A stretch of 64,000 nucleotides of DNA from Lunularia cruciata (GCA_948567375.1 OX419756.1:26984333-27048332); one strand, 5' to 3'; shown: positions 1-12,038, counted from the stretch's first letter. The notes: generated by a model not told the origin, from the sequence alone. A program made the numbers and translations.

Positions 1-699
1 AACTTCAAATCTAAAAGCTTACACTTACTATCATTCTTGAAAATTAGATTATAATTTCAGCACTACTTATAATTGTATCTATCAAACAAAGAAAATAAGA
101 GTTTAGGTATTGCCAAAATAAATAACCAAAATAGATCTTCATAGTATGGATTTAATGGTATAGATTAATAACAAAGGAAAATAAATTTTAATAGTTTGAC
201 TTGATCTATCATAAATTCCAAATATATAAGGAATTACTTGGTTATTATTAGAAAGTAAACCCTATTCACAAAACTTACTAACATCTTAAAATAGTAAATC
301 TAAGTAATTATAACATAAAATATAAAATCATACCATAAAATAGGAATTTGATGGAAATTTCAATCATTCACAAAAATTAATTGATAGCTTATGCATGAAC
401 TTTAGTAAATAATTCCTCTATGATTTTTTTGATTTTTTTGATATTTCTCTCAAATAATAAATCATACTAATAAAAATTTAAATATATATTAAATATCATA
501 TAAAATACACATTGAAAATTCATGATCAATAAATTATACTACCTCAACTTATGCAAGAGAAAAATCTCATAGAAATTACTTGGAATTTTCTTATGTTGAC
601 AACATATTTTGATTACAATGAAAATATATATTGTTTTTTTAAGCAATAATAAGTCATGTTGGTTTATTTTCCTCAAGAAAGAAGTTAGATAAAACCTTG
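1..699. other. AT-rich intergenic DNA, nothing recognised
   Basis: Very AT-rich sequence without a long open frame, a recognisable motif or an obvious repeat. It probably belongs to old decayed repeats, but nothing seen here proves it. Confidence 0.5.
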
Positions 700-1480
700 T
701 CATTCTTCTTTGATATTGTATTGAGATTCTATTTTATCATACTTGTATTCCTTGATTGATGTAATACCATTAGCTATACATCTTATTAAGAGGTAGAAAT
801 TGGATTGATAATATATAAAATGATTTTATATAATATGGTCTATGTGTATCATATAGAGCTATCACCAAAAGAGTATTTCTACTAACAATGCATAGATCCA
901 AAACACCCTAAAAACTTTAGAACCAATTTTGAAGGCCTAAACTGATGAAATAGGCCTCAAAAAAGGTAATGTTCTACACAAGAATGAAAAGTGCAATGCC
1001 GTTTCCTCCATGTTTGTCTCATTGAGAACTTTCCAATGGTACCTTGCCCATGTTGTTATAAGCTTCCTACAAGAAGATTCTCAAAAATTCCCTTTGGTCA
1101 AACTTGTTTGACCAACCAAAAATTGGACAAGGATTGACATATCACCAATCCATACAATTAATGTAATGATGGAGCTTGTTGACAAGTCAACAATCCATAT
1201 ATATGATCCAAGGGTGGAGCTCTCGTTGAGTGGATCTTCTTTGCTGTATAACAAAGACAAGGTGTTCCTTTGGGGCATCAAAGTATTGAGAAACTAAGCT
1301 TTGTGTTTCTCTTGTTTGTCGATTGGAGGTTCTACTGTACTCAAAACATTACAATTGATAAAGATTTTATATTTACTGAAAACCTTTCATTTTAGATATT
1401 AAGTACAAAAATATGATGCAATTTATGATACAAAACGAGAAAGACAAGAGAAAATATATAATAAGGGGTTGATATACTTA
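700..1480 (+). repeat. LTR-like arm, left copy of an inverted pair
   Basis: This stretch reappears in reverse complement at about 2880-3660. The match is visible over several hundred bases. It includes the shared block around 'GTAATACCATTAGCTA', the block 'GAAATACTCTTTTGGTGA', 'AACAACATGGGC', and 'GTCAATCCTTGTCC' close to the tract with GTTTGACC. Divergence is substantial, so this is an old repeat. Its size and the primer-binding-site-like sequence beside the other arm suggest an LTR, probably of a copia-type element. The open frame at 1081-1281 (minus) lies inside the repeat and has no recognisable product. Confidence 0.55.
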
Positions 1481-2879
1481 TTCCAAGAACAATATATATC
1501 AAATTCTTATCAAGAAAATTAAAATGTTATACAAAATTTGAAAGTACCAAAAGTTAGAGCCTTCTGAAAAAAGGAAATCTTTTAGAGAAAGGAGTGAAGA
1601 ATATCGTTGCTATCCTTTGGTTTTGGGCAAAGTTTCTCACATAGTAGTATATAAGATGTTGGAAAAATAACAATCATAGAAGTAGTTGGTCCATATTTAA
1701 CATAATGTTCACTCATATCAAAACATATGTTTTTAGTATATATACCCACAATTTATGCCTTTTTGTAATTTTCAATTCAAGAGTTTAGGGCGGAGTCTTT
1801 TTTATCAAAGTAAATTTAAATATATACATGTCAATTATATAAGAATTTGATTGAAGTATGATCTTTCCAAATATATGATGAGTAAGTTTAATAGTTGATG
1901 TATATTTGAAAAGGCAAAGTCCTTATTTAAAGAAGAGGTGATGTAGTTTCAAACATGATTTGACTAACAATGCATAGCTTAATGTAATCTATATATCTTA
2001 GTTGAGAGAAATAGCAATTGTTACATAAGTTCTAATAATATATATTTGTTCAAACTTTGATCTATACTCAACTAAACCAAATACCAACTCCTATTTACAA
2101 ATTTTTATAAGTTTTTATGAGGTCTTAATAAAATTCCGTTGTAAGTTATGATATGACAATAATAAAACCTCATCAATTCTATACCAATTTTCTTTTATAT
2201 GACAAAAATAATGTTTTTATGGGAAAAAAAACAAATATACAAAACTATATGTCATGAGTTAATATTCAAGAAAACAAAATCCTTTAAATAACTAGTAGAG
2301 GTGATTGTAAATCTTGAAAAACATGTTATTTAAAAGATTGGAATTTAGGATGAGAAATATCATATTGGTATTCCTTAAACCCTTGTAATATCATTAAAAA
2401 TATTATATTACAACAAGAAATCTTATTGGTTAGTATTTCCAAATCCTACTAAAAATCAAAACATATGAAAGACTTTCATGTGTACCATGATTGCTTGATA
2501 GTTTGGCAACACATATACTTATTATAGATATGGTTACCAAATTCCTCATTTATACTATAAATCCAAATTATTTGAGCTTTTGTAAGAAGTTCATCATAAT
2601 TTAAGATTGTTGAGTTCAATAAGCCCAACTCCAAGTGTGAGTGAGTGATAATGAAGCAATGATCATCAAGAAATGTTTTATGAATTTAATTGTATTAAAT
2701 AGAGAATAATCATTAAAAACCAAAGGTGTATTGTATTTATTTTGGTAACTTAACTACTCGTATTTCAAAATTTGACATCTACTTTGCTATTGCAACTAAA
2801 TATTATTAAGAAGTAGATAAACTATCAAGATGAGTATGGAAATGTCTAAACTCCTCATCCAATTAGTAGGGTAACTCTT
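1481..2879. other. Spacer between the inverted LTR-like arms, no gene seen
   Basis: AT-rich sequence without gag, protease, integrase or reverse-transcriptase motifs in any frame that I could recognise. If the right arm is a 5' LTR read on the minus strand, this would be the internal region of a decayed or non-coding derivative. Confidence 0.4.
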
Positions 2880-3660
2880 GATACCAATTTCAATGACTTA
2901 GTATGAGTTTATAATATTACTTACCACATATTACCTACATCATATTTAGATATCTTAACAATATATCATAAAAGAACAAAGTATAAAATGAAGAAACGAA
3001 TTCACACAAAGAAGAATTATGGCTATAGGTATATGTAATGTTCTGATGATAGGAGAAATCCTAGGATAAACGCAATAGAAGAAATACAAGAGGAACATAA
3101 AGTTTCATTCATCAATATTATGATACTCCAAAGGAGCACATTGTCTTTATTACATAACAAGGAGGATCCACTCAAATGGAGTTACACTCCTTGGATCAAA
3201 TACATAGATTGATGTCATGTCAACAAGCTCCACCCTTAGATAAGTTGCATGGATCAGTGACATGTCAATCCTTGTCCTACTTGGTTGATCAAACAAGTTT
3301 GATCACAAGGAATATATGGAAAATCTTATTATAGGAAGCTTAGAACAACATGGGCGAAGTACCATTGGAAAACTCTCAATGGGGAGAAAGCAATACCTTT
3401 TTCCTCAAGGGGGGAGAATTTCCTATTTTTAAGGTTTAATCTATTAGTTTAGACTTCCAAAATTTGATGTGAAATTTTCAAGGTGTTTTTTGCTTCCACC
3501 TTATTAGTGAAAATACTCTTTTGGTGACACCAGTATTTGATTTACTTAGACCTCTCTCTCTCTATATATATATAAAACATTTCTAAAGATATTACCAATC
3601 CAATTTCCACATCTAGATAATCTATCTAGCTAATGGTATTACAATCTACAATAACAAATT
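2880..3660 (-). repeat. LTR-like arm, right copy, with primer-binding-site-like sequence
   Basis: Reverse-complement partner of 700-1480. On the minus strand the arm is followed directly, at about 2892-2875, by 'TTGGTATCAAGAGTTAC'. This resembles the initiator-tRNA-Met primer-binding site commonly seen after the 5' LTR of plant LTR retrotransposons. A CT/TA microsatellite (about 3550-3572) lies in the arm. I see no coding domain beside it, so the call rests on repeat structure plus this motif only. Confidence 0.5.
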
Positions 3661-4300
3661 GAGCCAATTATGGTCCACAATTTTTATAAAGGTTATAATA
3701 TTTTTCATTATACTTGGACATGCAAGTTTTATAGGAAATTAAATATTAAAGAGATTAAATTTTTTCACTTCTCCATAATTCTCTTCTTAAAAAACCATTT
3801 TAGTGATTTCACTTCTATTTTAGCTACAAGTCTATTTTATACCCTTGTTTACATGTGTACAGAACATATAAAGGCATAGCAGTATTTGTTAAGTTTAGAT
3901 TAATAAGGTAAGTGAGTTTGAATATTTTATAGTCAAACTTTGTCAAAGTATATTTCTATGAAAATATCATAGTTAAAGGTTCAGTTTATTATTGTTTAGT
4001 TAGCTATGATTTAACTTAAATTTTGTTTTGACTAATTATTGAGCGTATCTAAGTTTTAACGATGCTCGTTATTTTATGAATCATGAAGTTAGGAAGGCCG
4101 CATGCCCATATACCAAACGAGACTTATGATTCTCTCCTATTTATACATAAATATTCATACCCATCCTTTTCTGTCCTTACTCAAGATCGGTTAAGAAAGT
4201 CTTTGGACCCTATGCTACTTTTACTAATAAAGATGACCCCTCTTAACAATTTGTTAAATGTATATAAAAGAATACATCTTGGTTGAAAAACACAAGTTTA
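3661..4300. other. Intergenic DNA, nothing recognised
   Basis: AT-rich spacer. The open frames at 3670-3879 and 4083-4286 have no recognisable domain and no supporting context, so I treat them as chance. Confidence 0.5.
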
Positions 4301-4910
4301 GGATTGGGGTAGGAAAAGGGAGCTTAGAGACCTCGCACCATCAAATACCACACAGAATAAAGAAGAAAGGTGTTTTCATTTTCAAGCGGAAAGCAATTTT
4401 CACCTGAAGAGAAGGGCAGATTGCAACCTGTGATATATCTCTAATACGCTATCAAGTCTGGAGATTTCGAGCACAGAGTTGGACAGTGAGACCCAAAGCA
4501 ACTTTTTCTCCAAATGGAAGCATGTCTCGTGGTTATTGGTCACAAATCTTCGTGGTAGAATGTACAGTGGTCATTTGGTGGCCAAAGGGTACAAACGAGC
4601 CGGTACAGCCGAAGTGCTGAAGCAATCTCGTGATATGGTAAAGAGTTAGCAACGTGGTTGGATCAGAAATAGGACTGCGGTAGGGCAAGAGAGGGGGTTT
4701 TGTAGTGGTGGATCAAACGAGTTGTTCAATGAGTGGAACGGAGATTGGAGAATAGGTAGACGGAGGAGGGGGAGGTGATGTTTTGGAGATGGTGGTAGCG
4801 GAGAGGATAAACAGCGACCACGATCGACCGGGGCGACTTTAGACAGGGAGAAGTGATCTGGACTCTAGAGGGGTTGTAGAAATTTTGGTTCGGAGAAGAG
4901 ACGAAGCAGG
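4301..4910 (+). promoter_or_regulatory. Upstream region and probable 5' leader of the CCCH gene
   Basis: Base composition changes sharply here from AT-rich repeats to balanced sequence, which marks the start of the gene neighbourhood. A TATA-like 'TATATAAAAG' lies at about 4260-4269, 640 bases before the start codon. That would imply a long or intron-containing leader, and I cannot place the transcription start. The minus-strand open frame at 4726-5001 is a shadow of this region and of exon 1. Confidence 0.4.
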
Positions 4911-7309
4911 ATGCCACCGAAGGCAGCACCAGCGAAGGGCGCCAAGGAGAAATCAAAGGCGGATCTGGCGAAGAAGCAGAAGCTCGTTGAGGACAAGACA
5001 TTCGGATTGAAGAATAAGAACAAGAGCAAAAATGTTCAGAAGTATGTGCAGAGCTTGAGTCAATCTGTTCAGCCCAAGGTTAACCCTGCCAGCGATCCTA
5101 AGGCCGCAGCCAAGGTTTGTGGCAATTCCTTTTCTTTGCGTTGTTGATCTTGGTAGGCTTGTAATCATGGTTGTAAGCATGGGGTTTCTGATCGTCGACA
5201 TTTAACCTTCAGAAAAAGAAGGAAGAAGAGGCACAGCGAGAGAAGGAGTTGAATGAGCTTTTCAAGGTTGCCATCAGCCAGCCGAAGGTCCCGATTGGTA
5301 TGTGCAAACTTTCAGAAGGATAATGTGGAGTACTGAAATTTAGGGTTACAGTCTTGTCTGTCTCTTCCCTTTCGATTGTGTTTACCGTTCCAGGATAACT
5401 TCATGAGTGCAAGGAACTTCAAGTAATGGAATTTAGCTGAACAGGAGGGGGATTCAAATTTAGGCTTCACATCTTTCCTCAAGCTGCGTTGAAGAACTTT
5501 TGTTTGTGTTTAGGGTTTAGTATCGGGTTCTAGGACACTATTTGGGGTACTCGCATTGGTGCTCTTCTGATTCGACTTTCTCCTTCACCTCTTTCTCCTT
5601 CCTCGCAGGTGTTGATCCAAAATCTGTAGTTTGCGAATTTTTCCGTCACGGAAAATGTGCAAAGGGTTTCAAATGTAAGTATTCCCATGACTTGGGCGTG
5701 GAGCGAAAGGGAGAGAAGATCGATCTGTACAGTGACCAACGAGATAATGGTATGTTTCCTCCACACAGTCGGTTGAGTTGTTGTATATCAATTTTGCATG
5801 GGCGTGTTATAATGTTCGGAATTCTTGACCTTGGTTCATTCTTGTGCACAGAGGAAGGGATGGATGAATGGGACCAAGCGACCCTGGAGAAAGTGGTTGA
5901 ATCGAAAGGGCAAGAATATTCTCATAACAAGCCTACCGAAATTGTAAGAAGTCTTGACCCTACATCATGTGCTGTTATTCAACTGCTCTTGCTATTTCAG
6001 TGCGAAATTTTATATGTGCAACTAACAGCTTGAAAGGTACTTCCGAGTTGCCAGATACTGTGTACTCAACCTATCGACTTTGTTGTGTTATAGGTTTGCA
6101 AACATTTTCTGGACGCCGTTGAGAGGAAGCAGTATGGTTGGTTCTGGGTATGTCCAAACGGTGGCAAAGATTGCCATTATCGACATGCTTTGCCTCCTGG
6201 ATATATCCTGAAGTCGCAAATGAAAGCGCTACTTGAGGAGGAAGGCGATAAACTAACCGTGGAAGAGGAAATTGAAAACCAGGTATAATTTGCGTGTGCA
6301 AGATCGTTTGTTCTCCCAAAGAACGCGCTGCTGTTGTCAAAGTGAAGTGTGACACTCTTTGGAGTCCACCCGTCCATCTTTACTTGCCGTTGTTTGACTT
6401 GTTGGTCACCTTCGTCTAATGCTTCTGGCATTTTGTATATGCAATGTAGCTTCTCATCATTTGCCAGCTTACGTTTAGGTTATAGCTTACATGGTTTCTA
6501 CCAAGTCAAATTTTTCTATTCTGCAGGTGTCCCATGTAGCATCTCTCTAGTCTAGAAGCTTGCACAGCACCTTAGAAGTAGGAGTGTGTTTCCGGTGGCT
6601 GATCATTTGAGGATGCGTCTGGAAGAGGATTTTGATACTGTATGTCTAAACTGGATGGTGGACTCTTCCCGTTTCTAGAGACACGCACTCAAAGTGTCCA
6701 CCCCAATCACGGGGGATCTTTTTGCCGATTGGAAGAGAAGGAAAGCAGAGCAAAAGGAAGTTGAGCAAGCTGCCAAGAGAGCAGAAAGAGCCAAGATGGA
6801 TAGGATGAGGTACGTTTTGGTTGTACCTTGTACTGTTCTACCATGTGGTCATGTTCACGTCTCCTTTTTGGTACGATGTTAATGCAGTTGCCTTCTGAAA
6901 CAGTGGGCGTGAGCTGTTTGCGGCGGACTCTAGTCTCTTTGTGGATGACGCAGAGGCCTTCGATCAGTACCAGCGGGAAGACGAGGAACAAGAAGGGCCT
7001 CGTCCTTCTGATCAACCTGCTGAGGTACTTGAGAAAAGTATCATTCTTTCTGTTGACTTTGACTCGCATCAGAAATATTCTTGGCTGCCACCCTTTGTTT
7101 CTCCCACTCTGATGATCTCTCCAATTCTGCTGCAGGTTCAGCACAACAGGTGGAACCAGGAAGGAGTGGAATCTATTGCAACGTCTTCGGTGGATCTTAT
7201 TACAGATGAGGATGCACAACTTCTGGCAGAGGATGACGATGAATTGGACCTAGACGAGCTGGATGAACTGGAATATAACATTGCGAAAACCTCACTCGAT
7301 GACACGTAA
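4911..7309 (+). CDS. CCCH zinc-finger protein, C3H11/C3H21 (ZC3H15/DFRP1) family
   Basis: Complete gene. Eight coding exons join in frame with GT-AG introns: 4911-5114, 5213-5297, 5609-5749, 5852-5943, 6094-6282, 6679-6809, 6904-7024 and 7136-7309. They give 378 aa. The N-terminus carries the family's basic block (DLAKKQKLVEDKTFGLKNKN, residues 19-38). The first finger is C-X7-C-X5-C-X3-H in 'CEFFRHGKCAKGFKCKYSH'. The second, spread over C-X17-C-X6-C-X3-H, starts at 'VCKHFLDAVE' and ends at 'CHYRHALPPGY'. The C-terminus is acidic (DDDELDLDELDELE). In animals the orthologue DFRP1 binds and stabilises the GTPase DRG1 and is linked to translation; a like role here is inference. The acceptor of exon 6 is the least certain, chosen because it restores the expected R-x-x-L...DWKRRK segment. 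The stop codon overlaps a GTAAG that could be a donor. Confidence 0.93.
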
Positions 7310-7694
7310 GCCAACAATATTTGTCATAAATTGTAGCATGAATGAGTCAGTCTATATACACGTGCATTCTTGTAACTAAGTACATGGGAAGTTGAGTCTA
7401 CCGAGCACGTCTTAAAGATTGGGACTGGCGATGGTAGTCTATCCGAACAAACGACCACTGAATAATGTAATTTTGTCAATGTGATTATGATCTTTGAGGT
7501 GCTAGTGTTTTTCCTTCTCTTTTGGGAGATTGTTTGATATGACTTTCTTTGGACACAATTCCTTCTTGTTTGATGGTTGCAGACGATGTATCTAATGTTA
7601 TAGCATTCAACTACCTATAGAAAAAGGATTTGAGGCGCTATCATGGAAGTGTGCTGTCGGAGTGTAACTTGTAGTGAAAATTTTCCTTCATTGA

Positions 7695-8441
7695 GAGCAT
7701 AGACAAGCCCTTGGTTCTGTCGCAAGACTTCGGATGATTGACGTTTTCGGTGGTTTTCTAGCAATTGGAGTAACGATGCTCGATGGTCATCAACGAGCTC
7801 GAGTTATACGACTATTGAAACTGATTCCAAGTTCTGAATTGTATCGACATTGCTTGTTCGCATCCGGGTTGAGACGACAAGAAGTTAAGAAATATGTTAT
7901 GTTTGAACACGAGTATCCATGTCAGCTCGAAGAAAAGAAGTGTGTTCTTTCTCTTCAGTGCTACATGGGTTCTCCCCGTCCATTAGGGACTTGTACAGAA
8001 TCGCTCAGAAATTTATCACCCGTTTCGAACCTTAACCTTGTGTCAGCATGTGTAGTCTTTCTTGGCGTTTTAACCCGAAAGCCATTCCTATTTCAGTGAA
8101 TGCTAGGCGTCTTGTCACGCTCGATATTTTTGCTCATCATATGGGATACGATGGCGCCTGTGGGGCGGTATGATCTACTAGGGAAGCCTAGGCATATTCC
8201 AGATCTGACATTGGGTGCACTAAAATTTGAAGGCTCAAAATGTTACGGCGATGAGATTTCTAAAACTACCCAGGAGTGGAGGACTAGAAACGGGAAAATG
8301 TGGTGCAGTTGTTTCCGCACCCCACGCGGATATCCACTACAAAACATCACTATGTTGATGCGAGCTATGGGATTGACAAGTCATCGTGGCTGTACTGAAG
8401 CTCCTCCGAAGAGAGTTAATTGCTCCACTTTCCAGAATTGA
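7695..8441 (+). pseudogene. Unrecognised open frame interrupted by one TGA
   Basis: One reading frame stays open from 7695 to 8441 except for a single TGA at 8097-8099. The first ATG is at 7734 and another follows the TGA at once. The two halves would encode 121 and 113 aa. Base composition is balanced like that of the neighbouring CCCH gene and unlike the AT-rich repeats. I recognise no domain. It could be a decayed gene, part of a long 3' untranslated region, or chance. The TGA may derive from CGA by deamination. No intron signals were convincing. Confidence 0.25.
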
Positions 8442-9189
8442 TCCTCGTTGGGAGTTCTGTGTAAGTGGGGCATTTCACAGTAATCGCTGCACTGTCCCTG
8501 ACGTTCCCAGCGGGTTGAAACATACAGCAGAATCTGCCAAGGTGAGGATAGAAAGGTGTGTACCCAGGGAGAGCGGCTTCTGAAGTGTTACAGTCGATGG
8601 CCAGAATGTAGTTTACTTTGAGTTGGCATCATCATTGAACAGTTTGTTCCTTCCATGCTGAAGGAAGACAAACGTAGGAAATTTGAGAACATAAGAATCA
8701 ATCCTATGATAATGATTGTAGGAGCGATCGTCACTTCTCCCAAGAACTGTGAATCTTTCTTATGAATGCAACTGATTTACTAGAAAGCTAAACCTGAACT
8801 CTTGTTACAGTTGGACCATCATCCGATTGCACAAAGCATTTAATTCTATAACATGAAAGAAGCTCATGGCCTGGTCTGTGGCTTGGTCTACGGGCAATGC
8901 AAGATGCAAGTTTCACCATAGCAACTACCGTTGTGATAAATTGGGAATTTCTTTGCAAGATTTGCAAAGATAATTTTTCCAGATTAGATTTCCGTGGTTA
9001 CAGCGGACGGTGAAATACCTTATGAAGACAAATGTTGGTTCTTACGGAAGTGTACGCACCATGGAAGGAAAACATGAAGGATGAGTTCAGTGACGAAGGA
9101 TGAGTTCCTCTCCTTCCACGTTGACAAAGATTCTATTAATCCTAGGTGTGGAAATTTGTGTTTAGACAAACTGGAAGGAAGAACGCGAA
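8442..9189. other. Gene-like composition but no recognised feature
   Basis: Balanced composition continues to about 9 kb, then the sequence passes into a reversed non-LTR element. The open frame at 8386-8583 shows no domain. Nothing else can be supported. Confidence 0.4.
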
Positions 9190-10445
9190 TGCAGAGAATA
9201 AATGAAGGATGGGAAAACCCATCAAGTTGCACAAGGGAAAGATTATAAAGGTAAAATGGAGCTAAGCCCCAATAGAGTCTATATGAGATGGAGCTAAGCC
9301 CCAATAGAGTTTATATGAGAAATCTGCCCTACTGCACCTAAGAGATCTGAGCTATACAAGTCTTATGATCTACAAACCATCACTGGAGCATCTTAAGGAA
9401 CACGACCTAATGTGATTGTTCTCTTGTGGATTCACCTAAGAGATCTTAGCTATACAAGTCTTATGATCTACAAACCATCATTGGAGCATCTTAAGAAACA
9501 CGATCTCATGTGATTGTTCTCATGTGATTGTTCTCCTGTGGATTGCATCCGCCATTGTCCTCTATAGAACAATGGACAAATGTTATCTAAAATATGTTAC
9601 AAAGTATGAGAGTGTGAGTGGTACCCTTTGGTGTTTAACATGATAAACCCTCATGCACTCTCTAACAAATGTGTCAAATGTCGTGTTTATCGTTCCATAT
9701 AACTCCAAGGCTAGAGGAACACAGAGGTGACCTTGCTACATGCCCTTATACTTGGAGACCTTGTGACATGTTGTTGCACTCGTTGCCTATCCAGGAGGAT
9801 AGGTAATCACTCACTCCGAAAGTGTCCCATGTAGGATCCACAACCACAACATACGCTATTTTCACCTTATCCTAACAGACTAAATATAAGTCTGCCTTGA
9901 CACGTGTCGTTTGCAAACATACGAACTCTCTCTCCAAGCCAAGTATACACTCTCTCGTGCCATAGCAAACACTATGCCCCTAATATCATCATGGATAACT
10001 ATCCTCTATCCTCCAAAAGTACATCGTGTCATATGGACCTTTGTTGCATCTAATGTAGAACTACATTCACAAGTGAGTAATGAAGATGCAGATGGGTGGA
10101 CCAAACTTAGGCAAAATTTCATTGTTGTAGAGAAAGTAGTTGGAGCGAGTCTGAATGCGTTAATGCATAGTTAAGCTAGGACCAAGAGCCTGCACCCTTG
10201 CCAGAGCAAGAGCAAAAAAGTCCTCTAGTATCTTGAGGAATGGAAGAGTGGACTATGAGAGAGTATAGCGTATGCTCACATTGTCGTTCCATCAAGGAAG
10301 ACTTTAAACTTCTAATCAAATCTAACAATAATGAAGCAAAGATGAAAGCAAAAGATGAAAAGTACTCTCGTGCACGTGAGAATAGACTATCTCTAGTATA
10401 TTACAATAATTTCATGTACTACAATAATATCCGGAAAAAAAAATC
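9190..10445 (-). mobile_element. 3' part of the R2-like non-LTR element, reversed
   Basis: Reverse complement of the 3' third of the element at 25480-29000. It covers the end of the reverse transcriptase (near 10440), the CCHC knuckle, the endonuclease-like domain and the 3' untranslated end, which lies at about 9190. The open frames 9911-10174 and 10240-10464 on the plus strand are antisense shadows. The hairpin GGGGC-TAA-GCCCC occurs twice, because about 39 bases around it are duplicated. A second stretch of about 96 bases (around 9340-9510) is duplicated in tandem, and a 15-base piece once more. These duplications are not in the other copies. Confidence 0.85.
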
Positions 10446-10497
10446 CCCCATCTCAATCATGTAAGTGTAAATATGTCTTTTATATATATATATTCTT

Positions 10498-10719
10498 GAT
10501 GTCCAATTTCTACAAATAAAATATATATGGTCATCCGTATGTATGTATGAAGGTCCGATTAAATAAATAAATAAGTATATAAACTTAACCAATTAAATTA
10601 ACTTTGCATGCTATGTGTTGGCGGACTGGAAGGTGTGCATGTGTTGTATATATTCAAATTCGAACCTTCATACATAAATAGAGGTGACCATATTCTTTAT
10701 TTGTAGAAACTGGACATTC
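10498..10719. mobile_element. MITE-like element with about 65-bp terminal inverted repeats
   Basis: The first and last 65 bases or so are imperfect inverted repeats. The left end reads GATGTCCAATTTCTAC, and the right end in reverse complement reads GAATGTCCAGTTTCTAC. Pairing continues through ACAAATAAA, TATGGTCA and TATGTATGAAGGT. The central 90 bases are not repeated. There is no coding capacity and I see no clear target-site duplication, so the transposon superfamily is undetermined. Confidence 0.7.
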
Positions 10720-11127
10720 GGTGAACCAATTAAAGTAATTTGTATATCGTCATTAAACTTAAAATTGGGGCCTAATGACTTTTAGATTCACAAACTCCGA
10801 GTTTAAGAGGGATCCATTGATTTCCCGTAGCTTCAATCAAAAAGTTAAGTGATAGGAATGAACTTTCAGGCTCTTGAAAGTTTTAGAAAGAAGATGTCTT
10901 TCCTAGTCATATATGTCTTTTTACCTCATTCCTACTTGAGAGTATCAATCTCAAACCTGCAAAAGTTTCATACCTATATCAGATCTATACATGTTTCATT
11001 CTCATGTATATATCATATATGTTCTATGCGAATAACCATAGAGCAAGGCGAGATACATCTACATATACAAAAGATTTATACAATTGATCAAAGGAAACGA
11101 CTGGTAGTGAATAGAAAACCCTTTGAT
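10720..11127. other. Spacer, nothing recognised
   Basis: AT-rich sequence. The open frame 10849-11130 runs into the following element fragment and shows no domain. Confidence 0.4.
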
Positions 11128-11235
11128 TAATATTGGGGCTTAGCCCCATTTTACTTTTTCGTGTCTCCCTTGCAGGTTTGATGGGCTCTTCCCATCCATC
11201 GTTTTTTCTATGAGGCCCGCTCTCTTCTTTAATTT
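11128..11235 (+). mobile_element. 3' tip of the R2-like non-LTR element
   Basis: Only about 108 bases match: the hairpin GGGGCTTAGCCCC near 11133-11145, then the TCTCCCTTG and GATGGGCTCTTCCCATCC blocks found at every 3' end of the family. A heavily 5'-truncated insertion is the simplest reading, as is usual for target-primed reverse transcription. Confidence 0.75.
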
Positions 11236-11993
11236 ATGCTTTTATGATTGGACCTATAAGATTGAAGTATAATTTCACAATCACTAGAATTAAAACTGCA
11301 TACCCTAAACCCTTGGGTGAAGGAATTTGTACGAAATGATATCTTAAGCCATGTTGATTCCACTTGGAATTAGTATTAATATCATTTATCAAATTGAACA
11401 ACATTTTCTATAACATCAAAATCTATATATATATATATATATATTCTAATGAGGTTTTGATTATTTCAAATCACACAACTATAACATTCATAGTTAAATG
11501 TGTAAGAATTATCAACGTAGATAAATCAAAGTGTTAAATGTAAACAGAATTCAGATTTAAATTAAAATTATTATTTTCTAAATCCTCATTACCGGCAATT
11601 TATATTCTACGGCTCAATGGATAATACGGTGAGAGAATGACTTATTTCACCGTAACTCGCATTGACCATATGTACCTTGTGCATAAGAGTGATGTGAAGC
11701 TAAATAGGACTAGATTCAGAACATATTAAAGAAAACATTTAAATCTATAGGAATTTACCAATATATGAGAAATATATCAGTTTGCATTTATTGGTAAGAT
11801 AAATACCTAGCATGATTATATATTCAGATTTATCTATTTTCCTATTTAGTTTTTTCTAGTTTAGAGAGACTTCTAGCTTGATTGCCCATCTAAATTTGAT
11901 AATACATGATTGCATTAGTTCTCTCTAATTTAAGGAAATATTTGGCCTACACACATATACAAATTTAGAACCATGCTATAATAATTTAGAACC
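11236..11993. other. AT-rich spacer with a TA microsatellite
   Basis: No gene seen. A (TA)n run lies at about 11424-11444. Confidence 0.5.
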
Positions 11994-12038
11994 ACAAAAC
12001 AGTTAATATAGGGTCCCACCCTACAGTAACTGTTTTGT
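11994..12038. repeat. Perfect 12-bp inverted repeat forming a hairpin
   Basis: ACAAAACAGTTA at 11994-12005 pairs with TAACTGTTTTGT at 12027-12038. Inside the 21-base loop a second short stem, AGGGT with ACCCT, can form. It could be the core of a small foldback element or chance; I see no flanking repeat that decides it. Confidence 0.5.

Noticed and set aside
5542..6033. 163-aa plus-strand open frame
   Set aside because: It contains exons 3 and 4 of the CCCH gene but reads through introns; the spliced model is better.
6707..7219. 170-aa minus-strand open frame
   Set aside because: Shadow of exons 6-8 of the CCCH gene, which reads perfectly on the plus strand with correct splice sites.
11600..11640. 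tRNA-like phrase GGCTCAATGG
   Set aside because: No cloverleaf with matching acceptor and T arms could be drawn.
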